DNA of 64,000 nt, taken from Lebetimonas sp. JH292 (GTDB lineage Bacteria > Campylobacterota > Campylobacteria > Campylobacterales > Nautiliaceae). The notes under the pieces are model-generated. The model did no database searches and was not told the origin of the DNA. It saw only the letters and a list, made by a program, of their open reading frames with translations. The DNA is taken from positions 1,061,289-1,125,288 of the forward strand of contig NZ_ATHQ01000001.1 in NCBI RefSeq assembly GCF_000523275.1, given 5' to 3'. Of this stretch, positions 18,542-29,907 are shown one piece after another (within the stretch, counting starts at the first letter, position 1; each line of letters opens with the position of its first letter). The position numbers were made by a program, and so were the translations under genes.

Positions 18542-19573
18542 TTATTCCACTTCTTTAAAAGAATTGTTTATTATTTTATATAATTTTGTTTTGTAATTTA
18601 TCTGATGGTTAAATATATAAATATAAAAATCATTCATATAAAATATATCTTCATTGTTTTGCATATTATAAATTTTATTCACTAAAATATCTGCGGCGTA
18701 ATTTAACCAGTTGTATCTGATATCCGAATTTAAGAGAAGGGCATAATCGTTTATCATTAAAGGCGGACGGATAATGGAATTTGCAATTATCAGTTTATCT
18801 ATATCGTTTGGCTGGGTTAAAAATATAATGGAGGGAGAATAACATAACTGGGGCGAAAAAACTAAAAACGGCTCAATTTCTTTTGAAGTTATGTTTGAAA
18901 GCACTTCCGCACTTTTTGAGACATCGGTATTTAAAATTATAAAAGAATTGTTTAAATCAGCATAATTTATATCAGGAAAATTATAATTTTTTACAAAAAA
19001 AGGATTTGTTTTTTCAAATGTAAGCAATTGATTTGATATTTGGGTGTTTTGTGAAATTGTAAAAAGTTTGTCATTGATAAATGCGGTAAATTTTTGTATT
19101 TGATTTTTGAAATTTATTCCTCCGAAATATATATTTTTAAATGTTTCATTAAAATCGTTTTTATTAAAAGTTGGTACAAAAAAAGTTTTATTATAATTCC
19201 ACAGAGTCAAAATTTTTGAGCGGTTGGTTTCTATGTCTATTACATAATGCTGAGGTAAATTTGAAATATTTACATCATTGTTATAAAGTGTTATATTAAA
19301 ATCCACCCCTTTTTGGATAAGATAAGCGTTTATGGCGTTTAAAACAGAAGGAAGAAACTTAAAAAATTTCTGTTTGTTTATAATAATTGCAAAATCGGTT
19401 TTTGAATTTTGTACACAAAAATTTTCATCAAAATTTTCTTCAATTGTTTGAGTGGAATTAATTTCTAAAGAAGTGGTATTGTTTTCAGTACTGTTTATAT
19501 CCATAAAAGAATTTTGAAATATTGTTTCCTGAGAAAAAAGCAATACGGCAAAAAAGATAATTATTCTTTTCAT
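18542..19573 (-). CDS. Hypothetical secreted protein
   Basis: 343 aa, starting with a signal peptide (MKRIIIFFAVLLFSQ) and an Asn/Ser/Thr-rich linker, then a region rich in Asn, Phe, Ile and Tyr without Cys clusters or membrane helices beyond the first. It is probably periplasmic or surface-exposed. Its start overlaps the end of the uracil-DNA glycosylase gene by 4 nt, so the two are translated together. I recognise no domain. Confidence 0.6.
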   Translation of the reverse strand: MKRIIIFFAVLLFSQETIFQNSFMDINSTENNTTSLEINSTQTIEENFDENFCVQNSKTDFAIIINKQKFFKFLPSVLNAINAYLIQKGVDFNITLYNNDVNISNLPQHYVIDIETNRSKILTLWNYNKTFFVPTFNKNDFNETFKNIYFGGINFKNQIQKFTAFINDKLFTISQNTQISNQLLTFEKTNPFFVKNYNFPDINYADLNNSFIILNTDVSKSAEVLSNITSKEIEPFLVFSPQLCYSPSIIFLTQPNDIDKLIIANSIIRPPLMINDYALLLNSDIRYNWLNYAADILVNKIYNMQNNEDIFYMNDFYIYIFNHQINYKTKLYKIINNSFKEVE

Positions 19574-20214
19574 AACAGACTCTTTATAAGAAGAAAATCT
19601 TTATAAGCTTCTTTTTTTGCGGAAGGATTTCTTAGTAAATAGCTCGGATGGAATGTCGGTATCACTTTTTTCTCCTTATATTCGAATATCTGCCCCCTGA
19701 CTCTGCTTATAGGCAAATCTATATCCATTAAATACATAAAAGCCGTTTTTCCGAGGCATACCAGTATTTTTGGATTTATTATATCAATTTGTTTGAGAAG
19801 ATACGGTTTACAGGTCTGGGCTTCTTCTATACTTGGGACCCTGTTGTTTGGCGGGCGGCATTTTACAATATTTCCTATGTATACGTCTTCCCTTGTCATA
19901 TCCAAAACGTTTAAAATTATTTTTGTAAGCAGTTTTCCGGCTCTCCCCACAAAAGGCCTTCCTGTTTTATCCTCTTCCGCTCCGGGTCCTTCACCTATAA
20001 ACATAAGCTTTGCTTTTGGGTTTCCTTCTCCGAACACTACATTTGTTCTTGTTTTACTTAAATCGCAAAGGGTGCAGTTTAAACATGTTTTTTTAAGCTC
20101 TTCCAATTCGTCCGGCATGGGGAGTTTGTTTTCTTTTGAACTGAAACCCTCGAAATATTGCTCTCCGGATTCTTTTAATTTATAGAGATATTTTAATTTA
20201 ATAAGGTTTTTCAA
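19570..20214 (-). CDS. udg: Uracil-DNA glycosylase, family 4 (Fe-S)
   Basis: Removes uracil from DNA, starting base-excision repair. Key parts are the Cys pair CLNCTLCDLSKTR (about residue 43), the catalytic/uracil-binding GEGPGAEEDKTGRPFVGRAGKLL block, the Cys in NIVKCRPPNNRVP, and the C-terminal TFHPSYLLRNP. Four Cys bind a [4Fe-4S] cluster in this family, which is common in thermophiles. It overlaps mscS by 17 nt and the secreted-protein gene by 4 nt. Confidence 0.93.
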   Translation of the reverse strand: MKNLIKLKYLYKLKESGEQYFEGFSSKENKLPMPDELEELKKTCLNCTLCDLSKTRTNVVFGEGNPKAKLMFIGEGPGAEEDKTGRPFVGRAGKLLTKIILNVLDMTREDVYIGNIVKCRPPNNRVPSIEEAQTCKPYLLKQIDIINPKILVCLGKTAFMYLMDIDLPISRVRGQIFEYKEKKVIPTFHPSYLLRNPSAKKEAYKDFLLIKSLL

Positions 20215-21691
20215 CTTTTTCCTTTTGAATGTTAATATTACCGTTAATTTTATATGTAGGATATGTTATTTTTATGTCTTTTTCTTTTAAAAGGGCATCC
20301 AATATTTCACCAGAAATCTGGCTTCTGTAAATAAGAGGGGAAGTTGAAATAACTAAATACCAGGCGCTGATTCTAATTCCGTTTTCTTCTATTAATGTCA
20401 ATACACGCGGTTCTAAATTGTATGATTTAAAATTATATTCAATTTTAAGCCTCTGCATTCTGGTTTTTGTGGCGGCGGATTGTCTTTTTGTCTGGTTAGT
20501 TAAAATGTTTTTAATAATATCCACGGCTTTTTTATAATTTGAATCAAACGTAAGCGTTATATCTATTCCGTCCCATACGGTTGCCAGTCTTTTATGTGTG
20601 TAATTAAAAATGGGGTTGTTAAAAACAACATTGTTGGGAATAAACACTATTCTTCCGGCCCGTCTGTTTTTGTGGTATGTTGTATATGTTACATCTTCGT
20701 AAATTACTATTCTTGTAAGGGTTATATCGATAACGTCTCCGACTATTTGAACATTTCCGTTTTGAAGATACATTTTAATTCTGTCCCCGACTTTAATATT
20801 TCCGTTAATCATAATAACAAACCAGCCGAAAATATTCATAAACCAGTCTTTCATGGCAATTGCGATACCGGCTGAAATAAATCCCAAAATGGTTATAATA
20901 TATGTCGCATTATTAATATAAAAAAGAAGGGAAGTTAAAACAATAATAAATATTGTGAGAATATTGATAATTTTATTTGATATATATAAATTTTCTTCTT
21001 TAATGTATTTTTTAAGTATAAATTTTAAAATAAACGAAAAAATAATTAAAAATATAATTATTGCAATTAAAACGGCCAATTTATTTAGCTGGTTTTTAAT
21101 CTCTTTTTTAATTTTTTCTTGCTGGTTTATAATAAATGTTTTTAATGTTTCAAGCTTTTTTTTATAAATGGTATTAATTAATTCAAAATCATTTATCATA
21201 TTTTCTAATTGGTTATCTTTAATTTTTACTTCTTTTTTTAATTTATATAATTTTTTTAAATTGTTTAATGTTTCTTTAAACTGCTGATATGTCTGAATGT
21301 TCTGCAAAAGAACATTTTTTATCTGCTTTTCATAATTAATTGCAGAAAATATTTCAAACGGGTTTTCTATCTGTGGTGCTTTTGGAATATTTTTTAATTT
21401 AATCAATGTGTTGAAAATATTTTCGTTTTCTTTTAACAAATCAAGCTGTGTCTGTATAGTCAAAAGCTTTTTTTTATATTTGGGATTTTTTTTAGAGAGA
21501 TATTTTAATTTATTGTATGTATTGAGTAATTTTTGGTAATCTATATAGTTTTTATATGTTAAGTAAAAAGAATTTTTTGACAGTTCGGTATTTAATTTTA
21601 ATATTTTTTCTTTAGTCAGATTAAGTTCAGTTAAATTATTATCGTTTGCATATAAAAAAATAAAAGAAATTATTAAAAAAAATATTTTCAC
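20198..21691 (-). CDS. mscS: Mechanosensitive channel of the MscS family
   Basis: Membrane channel that releases solutes on hypo-osmotic shock. A signal-like start is followed by a long Lys/Leu-rich coiled-coil periplasmic part (about residues 25-190). Helices come next, with the pore-lining GFISAGIAIAMKDWFMNIFGWF (the family's Gly/Ala helix), and the beta domain VGDRIKM. At 497 aa it is a large-N-terminus type. Its order with aroB, COG3400 and tgt matches the C. jejuni Cj1007-Cj1010 region. Confidence 0.9.
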   Translation of the reverse strand: MKIFFLIISFIFLYANDNNLTELNLTKEKILKLNTELSKNSFYLTYKNYIDYQKLLNTYNKLKYLSKKNPKYKKKLLTIQTQLDLLKENENIFNTLIKLKNIPKAPQIENPFEIFSAINYEKQIKNVLLQNIQTYQQFKETLNNLKKLYKLKKEVKIKDNQLENMINDFELINTIYKKKLETLKTFIINQQEKIKKEIKNQLNKLAVLIAIIIFLIIFSFILKFILKKYIKEENLYISNKIINILTIFIIVLTSLLFYINNATYIITILGFISAGIAIAMKDWFMNIFGWFVIMINGNIKVGDRIKMYLQNGNVQIVGDVIDITLTRIVIYEDVTYTTYHKNRRAGRIVFIPNNVVFNNPIFNYTHKRLATVWDGIDITLTFDSNYKKAVDIIKNILTNQTKRQSAATKTRMQRLKIEYNFKSYNLEPRVLTLIEENGIRISAWYLVISTSPLIYRSQISGEILDALLKEKDIKITYPTYKINGNINIQKEKVEKPY

Positions 21692-22710
21692 TTAAATTTC
21701 CTTAAAACATTTAAAACAGTTTCTTTATCTATATTTTCAATTATTTTATATTTTCCGATAAGCTCCGGAATTATAAATTTAATTTTATTGTTCATAGTTT
21801 TTTTATCTGCAAAAAAATGCTCATAAAATTCTTCTTCGTCTTTTATTTTAAAACTTGTAGGTAAATCATATTTTTTCAGTAAGTTTTTAATTCTTTCATT
21901 TTCCTCAGTTGTTAAATATCCAAGTTCAATTGATAATTCATTTGCCATTATCATTCCTATTGCCACAGCTTCCCCGTGGAGGTATGTTTTGTAATTTGTC
22001 AGGTTTTCTATTACGTGTCCGAATGTATGGCCGTAATTGAGTACACTTCTTATTCCTTTTTCTTTTTCATCTTCGTTTACGACATCTGCTTTTATTTCTA
22101 CGCTTCTTTTTATAATTTTTTCAATACTTAATTTATCATTTTCTAAATTTTTAAAAAATTCCTTATCAAACATTACGGCCATTTTAATAACCTCAGCCAT
22201 TCCTGCCGCAAATTCCCTTTTTGGAAGGGTCGAGAGGAAATGGGTATCTATATAAACAGCCTCCGGCTGATAAAAACTTCCTATTAAGTTTTTTCCAAAT
22301 TTAGTATTTATTCCTGTTTTTCCTCCTACAGAACTGTCAACCATAGCAAGGAGTGTAGTTGGAATTTGAATAAATTTAATGCCTCTAAGAAATATTGAAG
22401 CCGCAAATCCGCTCATATCTCCTATTACTCCTCCCCCAAATGCTATAATTACAGAGTTTCTGTCATATTTTGCATCAAATAGTCTCTCAAGTGCGTATTC
22501 AATGCTCCCAAAATTTTTATACTCTTCACCGTCCGGGAGTGTAATTATTTTAAGCTCATCTGTTTTTAAATGATTTAACAGATAATTTAAATGATATCCG
22601 GCAACTGTAGGGTTTGTGATTACGGCCGTTTTTGCATTTAGCGTTAATTGTGGAAGTTTTTTAATCGTTATGTCGTATGTTTTGTTTGGTGTTTTTATAT
22701 TTACTTTCAT
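21688..22710 (-). CDS. aroB: 3-dehydroquinate synthase AroB
   Basis: Second step of the shikimate pathway, converting DAHP to 3-dehydroquinate with NAD and a metal. Motifs: GGGVIGDMSGFAASIFLRGI (NAD-binding), PTTLLAMVDSSVGGKTGIN, and the metal ligands in LNYGHTFGHVIE and HGEAVAIGM. Length 340 aa is normal. It overlaps mscS by 4 nt and follows the COG3400 gene by 8 nt, in one operon. Confidence 0.97.
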   Translation of the reverse strand: MKVNIKTPNKTYDITIKKLPQLTLNAKTAVITNPTVAGYHLNYLLNHLKTDELKIITLPDGEEYKNFGSIEYALERLFDAKYDRNSVIIAFGGGVIGDMSGFAASIFLRGIKFIQIPTTLLAMVDSSVGGKTGINTKFGKNLIGSFYQPEAVYIDTHFLSTLPKREFAAGMAEVIKMAVMFDKEFFKNLENDKLSIEKIIKRSVEIKADVVNEDEKEKGIRSVLNYGHTFGHVIENLTNYKTYLHGEAVAIGMIMANELSIELGYLTTEENERIKNLLKKYDLPTSFKIKDEEEFYEHFFADKKTMNNKIKFIIPELIGKYKIIENIDKETVLNVLRKFK

Positions 22711-22718
22711 TTTTCTCC

Positions 22719-24104
22719 TTATTTTACCGGGATTAAAAACTGGGAAAATTTATCAAGCATTATATATGCATTGTATATTTTCGGATTGAAAATTTGGAAA
22801 ATTTTTAAAACCGGTGGTGAAATAAACGGTTCAATAATACAGATGTTTTCTTTTGTTTTTAATTTTATTATCGGATTTTTTTGTGTTTTGGTAAATGTAA
22901 TTTTTTTAAAATTATAAACTTTTGCAAATTTTTCCAGATATTCTTTTAATTCTTTCAGGTCTTTTTCTTCTATAAAAGGCTCTAAAAAATTTATACCCAA
23001 ATTTAATTGAAAAGACAAATCAAAAATACTCGGTGCAATCCGATCAAGCATTTTATCCTGCAAAAGAACCACAAATTCTTTACATTTTTTAATTGACTCG
23101 TCCCCCTGTTTAAAAACAGGGATTTTAATGTCGAAAAAAGTTTTTTTATATTTATAAAAATATCCGTTATTGGTAATTACCAATCCTATATTATATATAT
23201 TTATATCATTTTTTAATGTTTTTTCATAATCCGATGAAAAATAATCTGTGTATATGTCTATGTTTTTGAATTTATAAAGTTTGTAAATTTTAAAATTTAA
23301 TTTAGGATTGATAAGTTTAATAATTAATTTTTGATTTTTTAATTTTCTATGCAAAAACAATGCTGATTTTAAAAGATTATAAAGAGTTTTTTTATCCGTT
23401 TGCATATCGATTAAAAGATAAATGTTTCTTCCGTAAGGAGCCGGAAAAGCCCCCAAGTTTTTTTTGCTTTCTATAAAGAAGGATTTTAATTTCTCAGGCT
23501 CTCCTATAAGTAAAAGTTTATCATTGGGAAGAATCAGTGTGTGTCTGCTGGGAATAATGAATTTGTTTTCTCTGTAAATTACGGCAATTTTTATATTTTT
23601 CCATCTTTGGATAAAATTAGGGTTTTTGTAAGCGAAAACAGAATGTGGAGGAATTTCCACTTCGAGTATTTCACCGATTCCAAGGCCTATATCCCTTGCA
23701 AAAAGGGGCACATCTGGAAGATGGTCTAAAATTTTGTTTGTAATTAATTCAATGCTGTCGATTATCTCAATATTGTTTTGTAAAGGAATTTCAATATTTT
23801 CCCAAAATTTCGCAAATACGATTGAAGAGTAATTTTTTATTTTATTTATTACAAATTCAGCTGTTTTTTTGTTTTTTATATAAACAATTATTTTATTTAT
23901 ATCTTTAAAAAAAAGCGGGCGGTATAATTCGAATGCAAAAAAAGGTATTTTATAATAAAAAAAATTTTCTTTTTCAATTTTTGTTATTTCATCTTCTTTT
24001 TCATATATTATATAATACTCGGCTTCTTGAACATAAGAAGAGGCTATTTTTTCTATTAATATTTTGGATTCCTTTGCGCCGGCAAACAAAACTATTTTAT
24101 TCAA
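22719..24104 (-). CDS. COG3400-type protein with TrkA-C-like domain
   Basis: 461-aa cytosolic protein conserved between aroB and tgt in epsilonproteobacteria (the Cj1009 position). The N terminus (KIVLFAGAKESKILIEKI) looks like a nucleotide-binding fold. A middle section with IGEILEVEIPPHSVFAYK and LPNDKLLLIGEPEKLKSFF fits a TrkA-C (RCK-C) domain of the kind that binds small regulatory ligands. No membrane helix is seen, so it may regulate an ion channel, perhaps the adjacent MscS-like one. That link is inference from position. Confidence 0.75.
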   Translation of the reverse strand: MNKIVLFAGAKESKILIEKIASSYVQEAEYYIIYEKEDEITKIEKENFFYYKIPFFAFELYRPLFFKDINKIIVYIKNKKTAEFVINKIKNYSSIVFAKFWENIEIPLQNNIEIIDSIELITNKILDHLPDVPLFARDIGLGIGEILEVEIPPHSVFAYKNPNFIQRWKNIKIAVIYRENKFIIPSRHTLILPNDKLLLIGEPEKLKSFFIESKKNLGAFPAPYGRNIYLLIDMQTDKKTLYNLLKSALFLHRKLKNQKLIIKLINPKLNFKIYKLYKFKNIDIYTDYFSSDYEKTLKNDINIYNIGLVITNNGYFYKYKKTFFDIKIPVFKQGDESIKKCKEFVVLLQDKMLDRIAPSIFDLSFQLNLGINFLEPFIEEKDLKELKEYLEKFAKVYNFKKITFTKTQKNPIIKLKTKENICIIEPFISPPVLKIFQIFNPKIYNAYIMLDKFSQFLIPVK

Positions 24105-24149
24105 ATAAAACCTTTGATAAAATTTCAGTAATTATATCATATGTAATTA

Positions 24150-24170
24150 GTGAGTAGTGAGTAGTAAAAA
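24150..24170. repeat. Heptad array before tgt
   Basis: Two exact GTGAGTA units and a diverged GTAAAAA occupy the divergent COG3400/tgt spacer, ending 16 nt before the tgt start. The unit is the same as in the pabB array at 40355. Confidence 0.8.
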
Positions 24171-24183
24171 ATAAAAAAGGTAA

Positions 24184-26134
<1,951 letters not shown>

Positions 26135-26142
<8 letters not shown>

Positions 26143-26164
26143 TTTTAATTTTTAATTTTTCATT
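26135..26164. repeat. Heptad array between rsmD and the lipoprotein gene
   Basis: Units TTTTTCA, TTTTTAA, TTTTTAA, TTTTTCA follow one another with period 7, ending in TTTTATT. They fill the entire spacer, and the first unit overlaps the lipoprotein start codon. The same AATTTTT/CACTTTT flavour occurs inside pabC (38555-38589). Confidence 0.65.
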
Positions 26165-26752
26165 TTATTCATAATATGTTACTGCGCTTTTACCGAATTT
26201 TTTTGTTTTTATTTTTTTATAATTTCCAAGAGCCTCCGGAAAATCGTAATTGCTTTGATGTTCTATTATTATTTTTTCAACATTTATTTTTGGAAGCTGT
26301 TTAATTAATGTCTGTACTTTATCATAAATATCCTCAAAACCTTCTCTTATTGCGAACGGCGGGTCAAAATAGAAAAATGCTTTTTGTTTATTGTTTTTAA
26401 GCTCTTCTATAACATCCCATATTGTTTCAAAGCTGTCTCCTAAAATAATCGAGCATTTTGATGCGTCTTCAACTTTTAGGGAATCAATGTTTCTTTTTAA
26501 AACTTTGGCGGCTTCGGGGTCTTTTTCCAAAAAATAGGCTTTGTTTGCATCTCTGCTTACAGCTTCAAGGCCTATACTTCCAACACCGCTGAATACTTCC
26601 ACCCAGTTTGAATCGGGCACTTCCCACTGAAGGGTATTAAAAACACTCTCTTTAAGTATGTTTTTAGTACTCCTTGTAGTTTCCTTGTTCCCCATAAAAA
26701 GTTTTTTTCCTCTGTATTTTCCGCCTATTATTTTTATATTACTCTTTTCCAT
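26165..26752 (-). CDS. rsmD: 16S rRNA (guanine966-N2)-methyltransferase RsmD
   Basis: Methylates G966 of 16S rRNA using SAM. The 195-aa Rossmann methyltransferase shows IIGGKYRGKKL at the N terminus, the SAM site VEVFSGVGSIGLEAVSR (about residue 56) and the N6/N2-type catalytic motif FYFDPPF (about residue 128). It overlaps the preceding 98-aa gene by 14 nt. Confidence 0.93.
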   Translation of the reverse strand: MEKSNIKIIGGKYRGKKLFMGNKETTRSTKNILKESVFNTLQWEVPDSNWVEVFSGVGSIGLEAVSRDANKAYFLEKDPEAAKVLKRNIDSLKVEDASKCSIILGDSFETIWDVIEELKNNKQKAFFYFDPPFAIREGFEDIYDKVQTLIKQLPKINVEKIIIEHQSNYDFPEALGNYKKIKTKKFGKSAVTYYE

Positions 26753-27035
26753 AATGTTCCTTAATTGTTTTTATAAGTTCTTTTTTACAATTTTCAAGAA
26801 TTTTTTCTATTTTATCTTCTATTGTTTCTTCATTGTTTTTTATATTCAGAATTTTTTCCAACTGTAATAAAAGAGATGTTTTTGTAAAAGGCTTTTTTAT
26901 CTCTTTTCCTATTGTTATCCCGTTTTTTTCGGGGTTGTCTGTTATTAAAATACCGCTGTTATCTATGTAATCTTTTAAAAAATATTCAAGCGTATATTGT
27001 AAAAGAGGAGAATCACATTCGACTTTTACTTTCAA
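26739..27035 (-). CDS. Hypothetical 98-aa protein upstream of rsmD
   Basis: Small soluble protein with an N-terminal strand/turn region (KVECDSPLLQYTLEYFLKDYI) and a long charged C-terminal helix. The middle (ILITDNPEKNGITIGKEIKKPFTKTSLLLQLEKIL) loosely resembles a receiver-like or regulatory fold but lacks clear phospho-acceptor residues. It overlaps rsmD by 14 nt, so they are coupled. The family is not recognised with certainty. Confidence 0.65.
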   Translation of the reverse strand: MKVKVECDSPLLQYTLEYFLKDYIDNSGILITDNPEKNGITIGKEIKKPFTKTSLLLQLEKILNIKNNEETIEDKIEKILENCKKELIKTIKEHYGKE

Positions 27036-27116
27036 TTAAAACCTTTTTTATAATTTTAACATAAAATTTTTTAAAAATTTGACGATATAATTACAGTTAA
27101 TTTAAAGGGGTAAAAT

Positions 27117-27524
27117 ATGGATATTTTCTCTTCAGTTAAAAACAATATGCAAAAAACACAAAATTATGACAATATAAATAAAAATATAAATCAGAATAAA
27201 ATTGAAATGCAAAAACTAAATCAGACAAATGATTATGAAAATAAAAAAACATTAACCCAAAAAGCCAATCAAACCGATAATAAAATGGATAAAGAGCATT
27301 TAAAAAAAGAGCTGCAAAAATTGACAGAAGAGCTTAACAGAGCTATAAGTCCTTTAAATACCTCTTTAAAATTTAAATTTAATGATAAAGTTGATTTTTT
27401 AACGGTAGAAGTTGTTGATACCAAAAAAAACGATGTAATAAGAAAATTCCCGAGTGACGAAGCATTGAGACTTATGGAAAAAATGAAAGAAGTGGTTGGA
27501 ATATTATTTGATAAAAAAGGATAA
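27117..27524 (+). CDS. flaG: Flagellar protein FlaG
   Basis: Affects flagellar filament length. The first half is low-complexity Asn/Gln/Lys, and the C-terminal FlaG domain is clear: LNTSLKFKFNDKVDFLTVEVVDTKKNDVIRKFP ending in an EALRLMEKMKEV-type helix. At 135 aa it fits. A -10-like TATAAT lies at 27086-27091. It leads the flaG-fliD-fliS-fliT-like operon. Confidence 0.9.
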   Translation: MDIFSSVKNNMQKTQNYDNINKNINQNKIEMQKLNQTNDYENKKTLTQKANQTDNKMDKEHLKKELQKLTEELNRAISPLNTSLKFKFNDKVDFLTVEVVDTKKNDVIRKFPSDEALRLMEKMKEVVGILFDKKG

Positions 27525-27527
27525 AAA

Positions 27528-29231
27528 ATGGGCAGTGATTTCGGAAGTTTAAGCTCCCTTGGAATAGGAAGCGGTGTTTTAACATCAAATGTAATTGATA
27601 AATTAAAAAATGCAGATAAGGAAATAATGGTTAAACCGATTGAAAACAAACTTGAGCTGGTGAAAAAAAGGGAAAAGGCTTTAAGTGAATTTCAGGCAAT
27701 TGGTGCTATTGTAAAAACTGATATGATAGACCTTGCAAGCGGCTCTGTTTTTACAAAAGTAAATACGTCTGTGAGCGGAAGCAGTGTCAGCGTAAGCGCC
27801 AGTGACGGGGTTAAACCCCAAACTTTTGATATAAATGTCAATAATTTGGCTCAAAACGATGTATATGAATCAAGCGGTTTTAGCGGAAGCGACGAAGTAA
27901 TTAACACAAGTGGAAAAGACCAGGTTTTAAATATAGGCGTAGGAGGTGTTTCTTCCACCATAACCCTGAAAGCCGGCTCAACGCTTAGTGATTTAAAAGA
28001 CACCATAAATAATGCAAATATCGGAATTACTGCTTCTATTATAGACACGGGGATAGGCAATAATCCTTATAAACTTATTTTAAAAGCCAATGATACGGGA
28101 GCTGACAATATTATTAAATTCAATTATTCAGGAATAGAAGATTTGGGCTTAAATGCCATAAATTATACATCCGCTTCGTTTAATTCAGATACAGACAGCA
28201 TAAATAACAGCGGGGCTGCCCAGACATTTAAAATTACCGTTAACGGGGATGAATATACAATGAATGTGGCTGACGGGGAGAGTGTTAGCGATTTTATAAA
28301 TGCTTTGAATAACGGAGAACTTAAAGACACTGGCGGGAATTCTTTAGGAATAAATGCGACTTATGATAACGGGCAGATAAAATTTAAAATGGAGGCTGTT
28401 GGGGATATTTCCATAGATGATACGAATTTACTGAGCGATTTTAATAATAACACTGATTTTACAAATTCAAACAGGATACAAAAAGCCGGAGATGCCGATT
28501 TTACATATAATGGTGTGGAAATAAACAGAAGTTCCAATAAAATAGACGATTTGATCCCGGGGGTTACAATAAATCTTAGTTCGACCGGAAATTCAACGGT
28601 TAATATAACATCAAATATTGATGAAATTACAAAATCTATTCAAAAATTTGTAGCAGATTACAATAAAATGATTTCAAATCTTCAAAGCCTTACGGCATTT
28701 GATAAAGATACCGGTAACGTGGGGCTGTTTCAGGGCGAAAGCGAATTTACCTCTCTTGGGAGCAGTTTTTATTCCGATATTTTCGGTGTGGTTTTAAGCG
28801 ATAAGGGTGAGGCAAGTGACAGAAACGGAAACAAATACACAACCGATATAACTTTTAGTGCCACTGATTTGGGATTTGATTACAACAGAACAGGCATGAT
28901 AAGCTTTGATGCAGATAAATTTAAAGAGGCCTATAATAAAAATCCTGATCTGGTTGAAAGATTTACCACTACCGCTTTTACAAACCTTAAAGTGGATTTT
29001 GATTCCAAAATCACCGGTGATAACAGCTCTTTGAATCTTTTAAGCCAGGAACTTAAAACAGATGAAAAAAGTTACAAACAAAGAATGGATGCCATGAATC
29101 AGTTTCTTGAAACAAAATACGAAATAATGTCTAAACAGTTTGCCGCCTATGATGAGATGATAAATGAATTTAATGCAAAAAGCCAGAGTCTTACAATGAT
29201 GATTCAACAGGCAATAAATGCAAAAAAATAA
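27528..29231 (+). CDS. fliD: Flagellar filament cap protein FliD
   Basis: Secreted HAP2 protein that caps the filament and folds flagellin at its tip. The N-terminal D0 domain starts SLSSLGIGSGVLTSNVIDKL. Two flagellin_IN-type segments (IKFKMEAVGDI, FKITVNGDEYTMNV) lie in the middle, and the conserved C-terminal heptad helix ends QSLTMMIQQAINAKK. It is 567 aa, has no Cys and no Sec signal, as expected for export by the flagellar apparatus. It starts 3 nt after flaG. Confidence 0.96.
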   Translation: MGSDFGSLSSLGIGSGVLTSNVIDKLKNADKEIMVKPIENKLELVKKREKALSEFQAIGAIVKTDMIDLASGSVFTKVNTSVSGSSVSVSASDGVKPQTFDINVNNLAQNDVYESSGFSGSDEVINTSGKDQVLNIGVGGVSSTITLKAGSTLSDLKDTINNANIGITASIIDTGIGNNPYKLILKANDTGADNIIKFNYSGIEDLGLNAINYTSASFNSDTDSINNSGAAQTFKITVNGDEYTMNVADGESVSDFINALNNGELKDTGGNSLGINATYDNGQIKFKMEAVGDISIDDTNLLSDFNNNTDFTNSNRIQKAGDADFTYNGVEINRSSNKIDDLIPGVTINLSSTGNSTVNITSNIDEITKSIQKFVADYNKMISNLQSLTAFDKDTGNVGLFQGESEFTSLGSSFYSDIFGVVLSDKGEASDRNGNKYTTDITFSATDLGFDYNRTGMISFDADKFKEAYNKNPDLVERFTTTAFTNLKVDFDSKITGDNSSLNLLSQELKTDEKSYKQRMDAMNQFLETKYEIMSKQFAAYDEMINEFNAKSQSLTMMIQQAINAKK

Positions 29232-29241
29232 AGGATAGATA

Positions 29242-29616
29242 ATGACATATAATAAAGCCCTTGAAAGCTATAATCAAATGAATGTTCAAATTGACAAGCC
29301 TGAAAAACTGGTTCTTATGCTTTATGAAGGAGCATTAAGATTTGTTAATTTTGCAAAAAAAGCCATAAAAGAGGGAGATATAGAGAAAAAAGTTAAATAT
29401 ATTATAAAAGTGTCAAATATATTTATAGAACTTATTAATTCTCTTGACTATGAAAACGGAGGAGATATCGCATATTATTTAAACGGGCTTTACGGATATC
29501 AGCTGGAGTTATTGGCAAAAGCAAATTTGGAAAATGACGAAAAATATCTTGAAGACGTAATAAGGGTGTTAAAAGGTTTAATTGAAGCTTGGAAAGAAGA
29601 AACTGGGATAAGTTAG
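29242..29616 (+). CDS. fliS: Flagellin export chaperone FliS
   Basis: Helical cytosolic chaperone of 124 aa that binds the flagellin C terminus. The family pattern YNKALESYNQMNVQI, KPEKLVLMLYEGALRFVNFAKKAI and LINSLDYENGGDIAYYLNGLYGY is present. It follows fliD by 10 nt. The spacer to the next gene is made of heptad repeats. Confidence 0.95.
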   Translation: MTYNKALESYNQMNVQIDKPEKLVLMLYEGALRFVNFAKKAIKEGDIEKKVKYIIKVSNIFIELINSLDYENGGDIAYYLNGLYGYQLELLAKANLENDEKYLEDVIRVLKGLIEAWKEETGIS

Positions 29617-29655
29617 TGAAAATGTGAAAATAGTGAGTAGTGAAAGTGGGAGTGG
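29617..29655. repeat. Heptad/octad array forming the fliS to fliT-like spacer
   Basis: Directly after the fliS stop, G/A/T-only units follow one another: TGAAAATG, TGAAAATA, then GTGAGTA, GTGAAAG, TGGGAGTGG, running into the next start codon at 29656. The only ribosome site for that gene, GGGAG, lies inside the array. This implies the repeat supplies its translation signal. Confidence 0.7.
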
Positions 29656-29907
29656 ATGGAAAATTATTTGAATGAGCTGAAAATTGCTGTAATTAATGAA
29701 GATTTTGATAAATTAAAAAAATTAGTAAAAGAAGATATTACATTTTCTTCCATTGAAGAGGCTAAAGAGATTAATGCATATATTAAAAAAGCGGTAAAAA
29801 TTCTGAAAAAAGAAAAAGAAAAACTTTCACATGAAATGCAAAAAATTAAAAAACTTCAAAAATTTAATATTCAAAAGAAAAACGATTTGTTTAATTTTAA
29901 AATTTGA
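29656..29907 (+). CDS. FliT-like small helical protein
   Basis: 83 aa, almost entirely helical and Lys/Glu-rich (MENYLNELKIAVINEDFDKL, then KKAVKILKKEKEKL and a final KLQKFNIQKKNDLF). Position after fliS suggests a FliT-type chaperone for FliD, but no sequence motif proves it. The last 11 nt overlap the convergent Crp-family gene. Confidence 0.6.
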   Translation: MENYLNELKIAVINEDFDKLKKLVKEDITFSSIEEAKEINAYIKKAVKILKKEKEKLSHEMQKIKKLQKFNIQKKNDLFNFKI

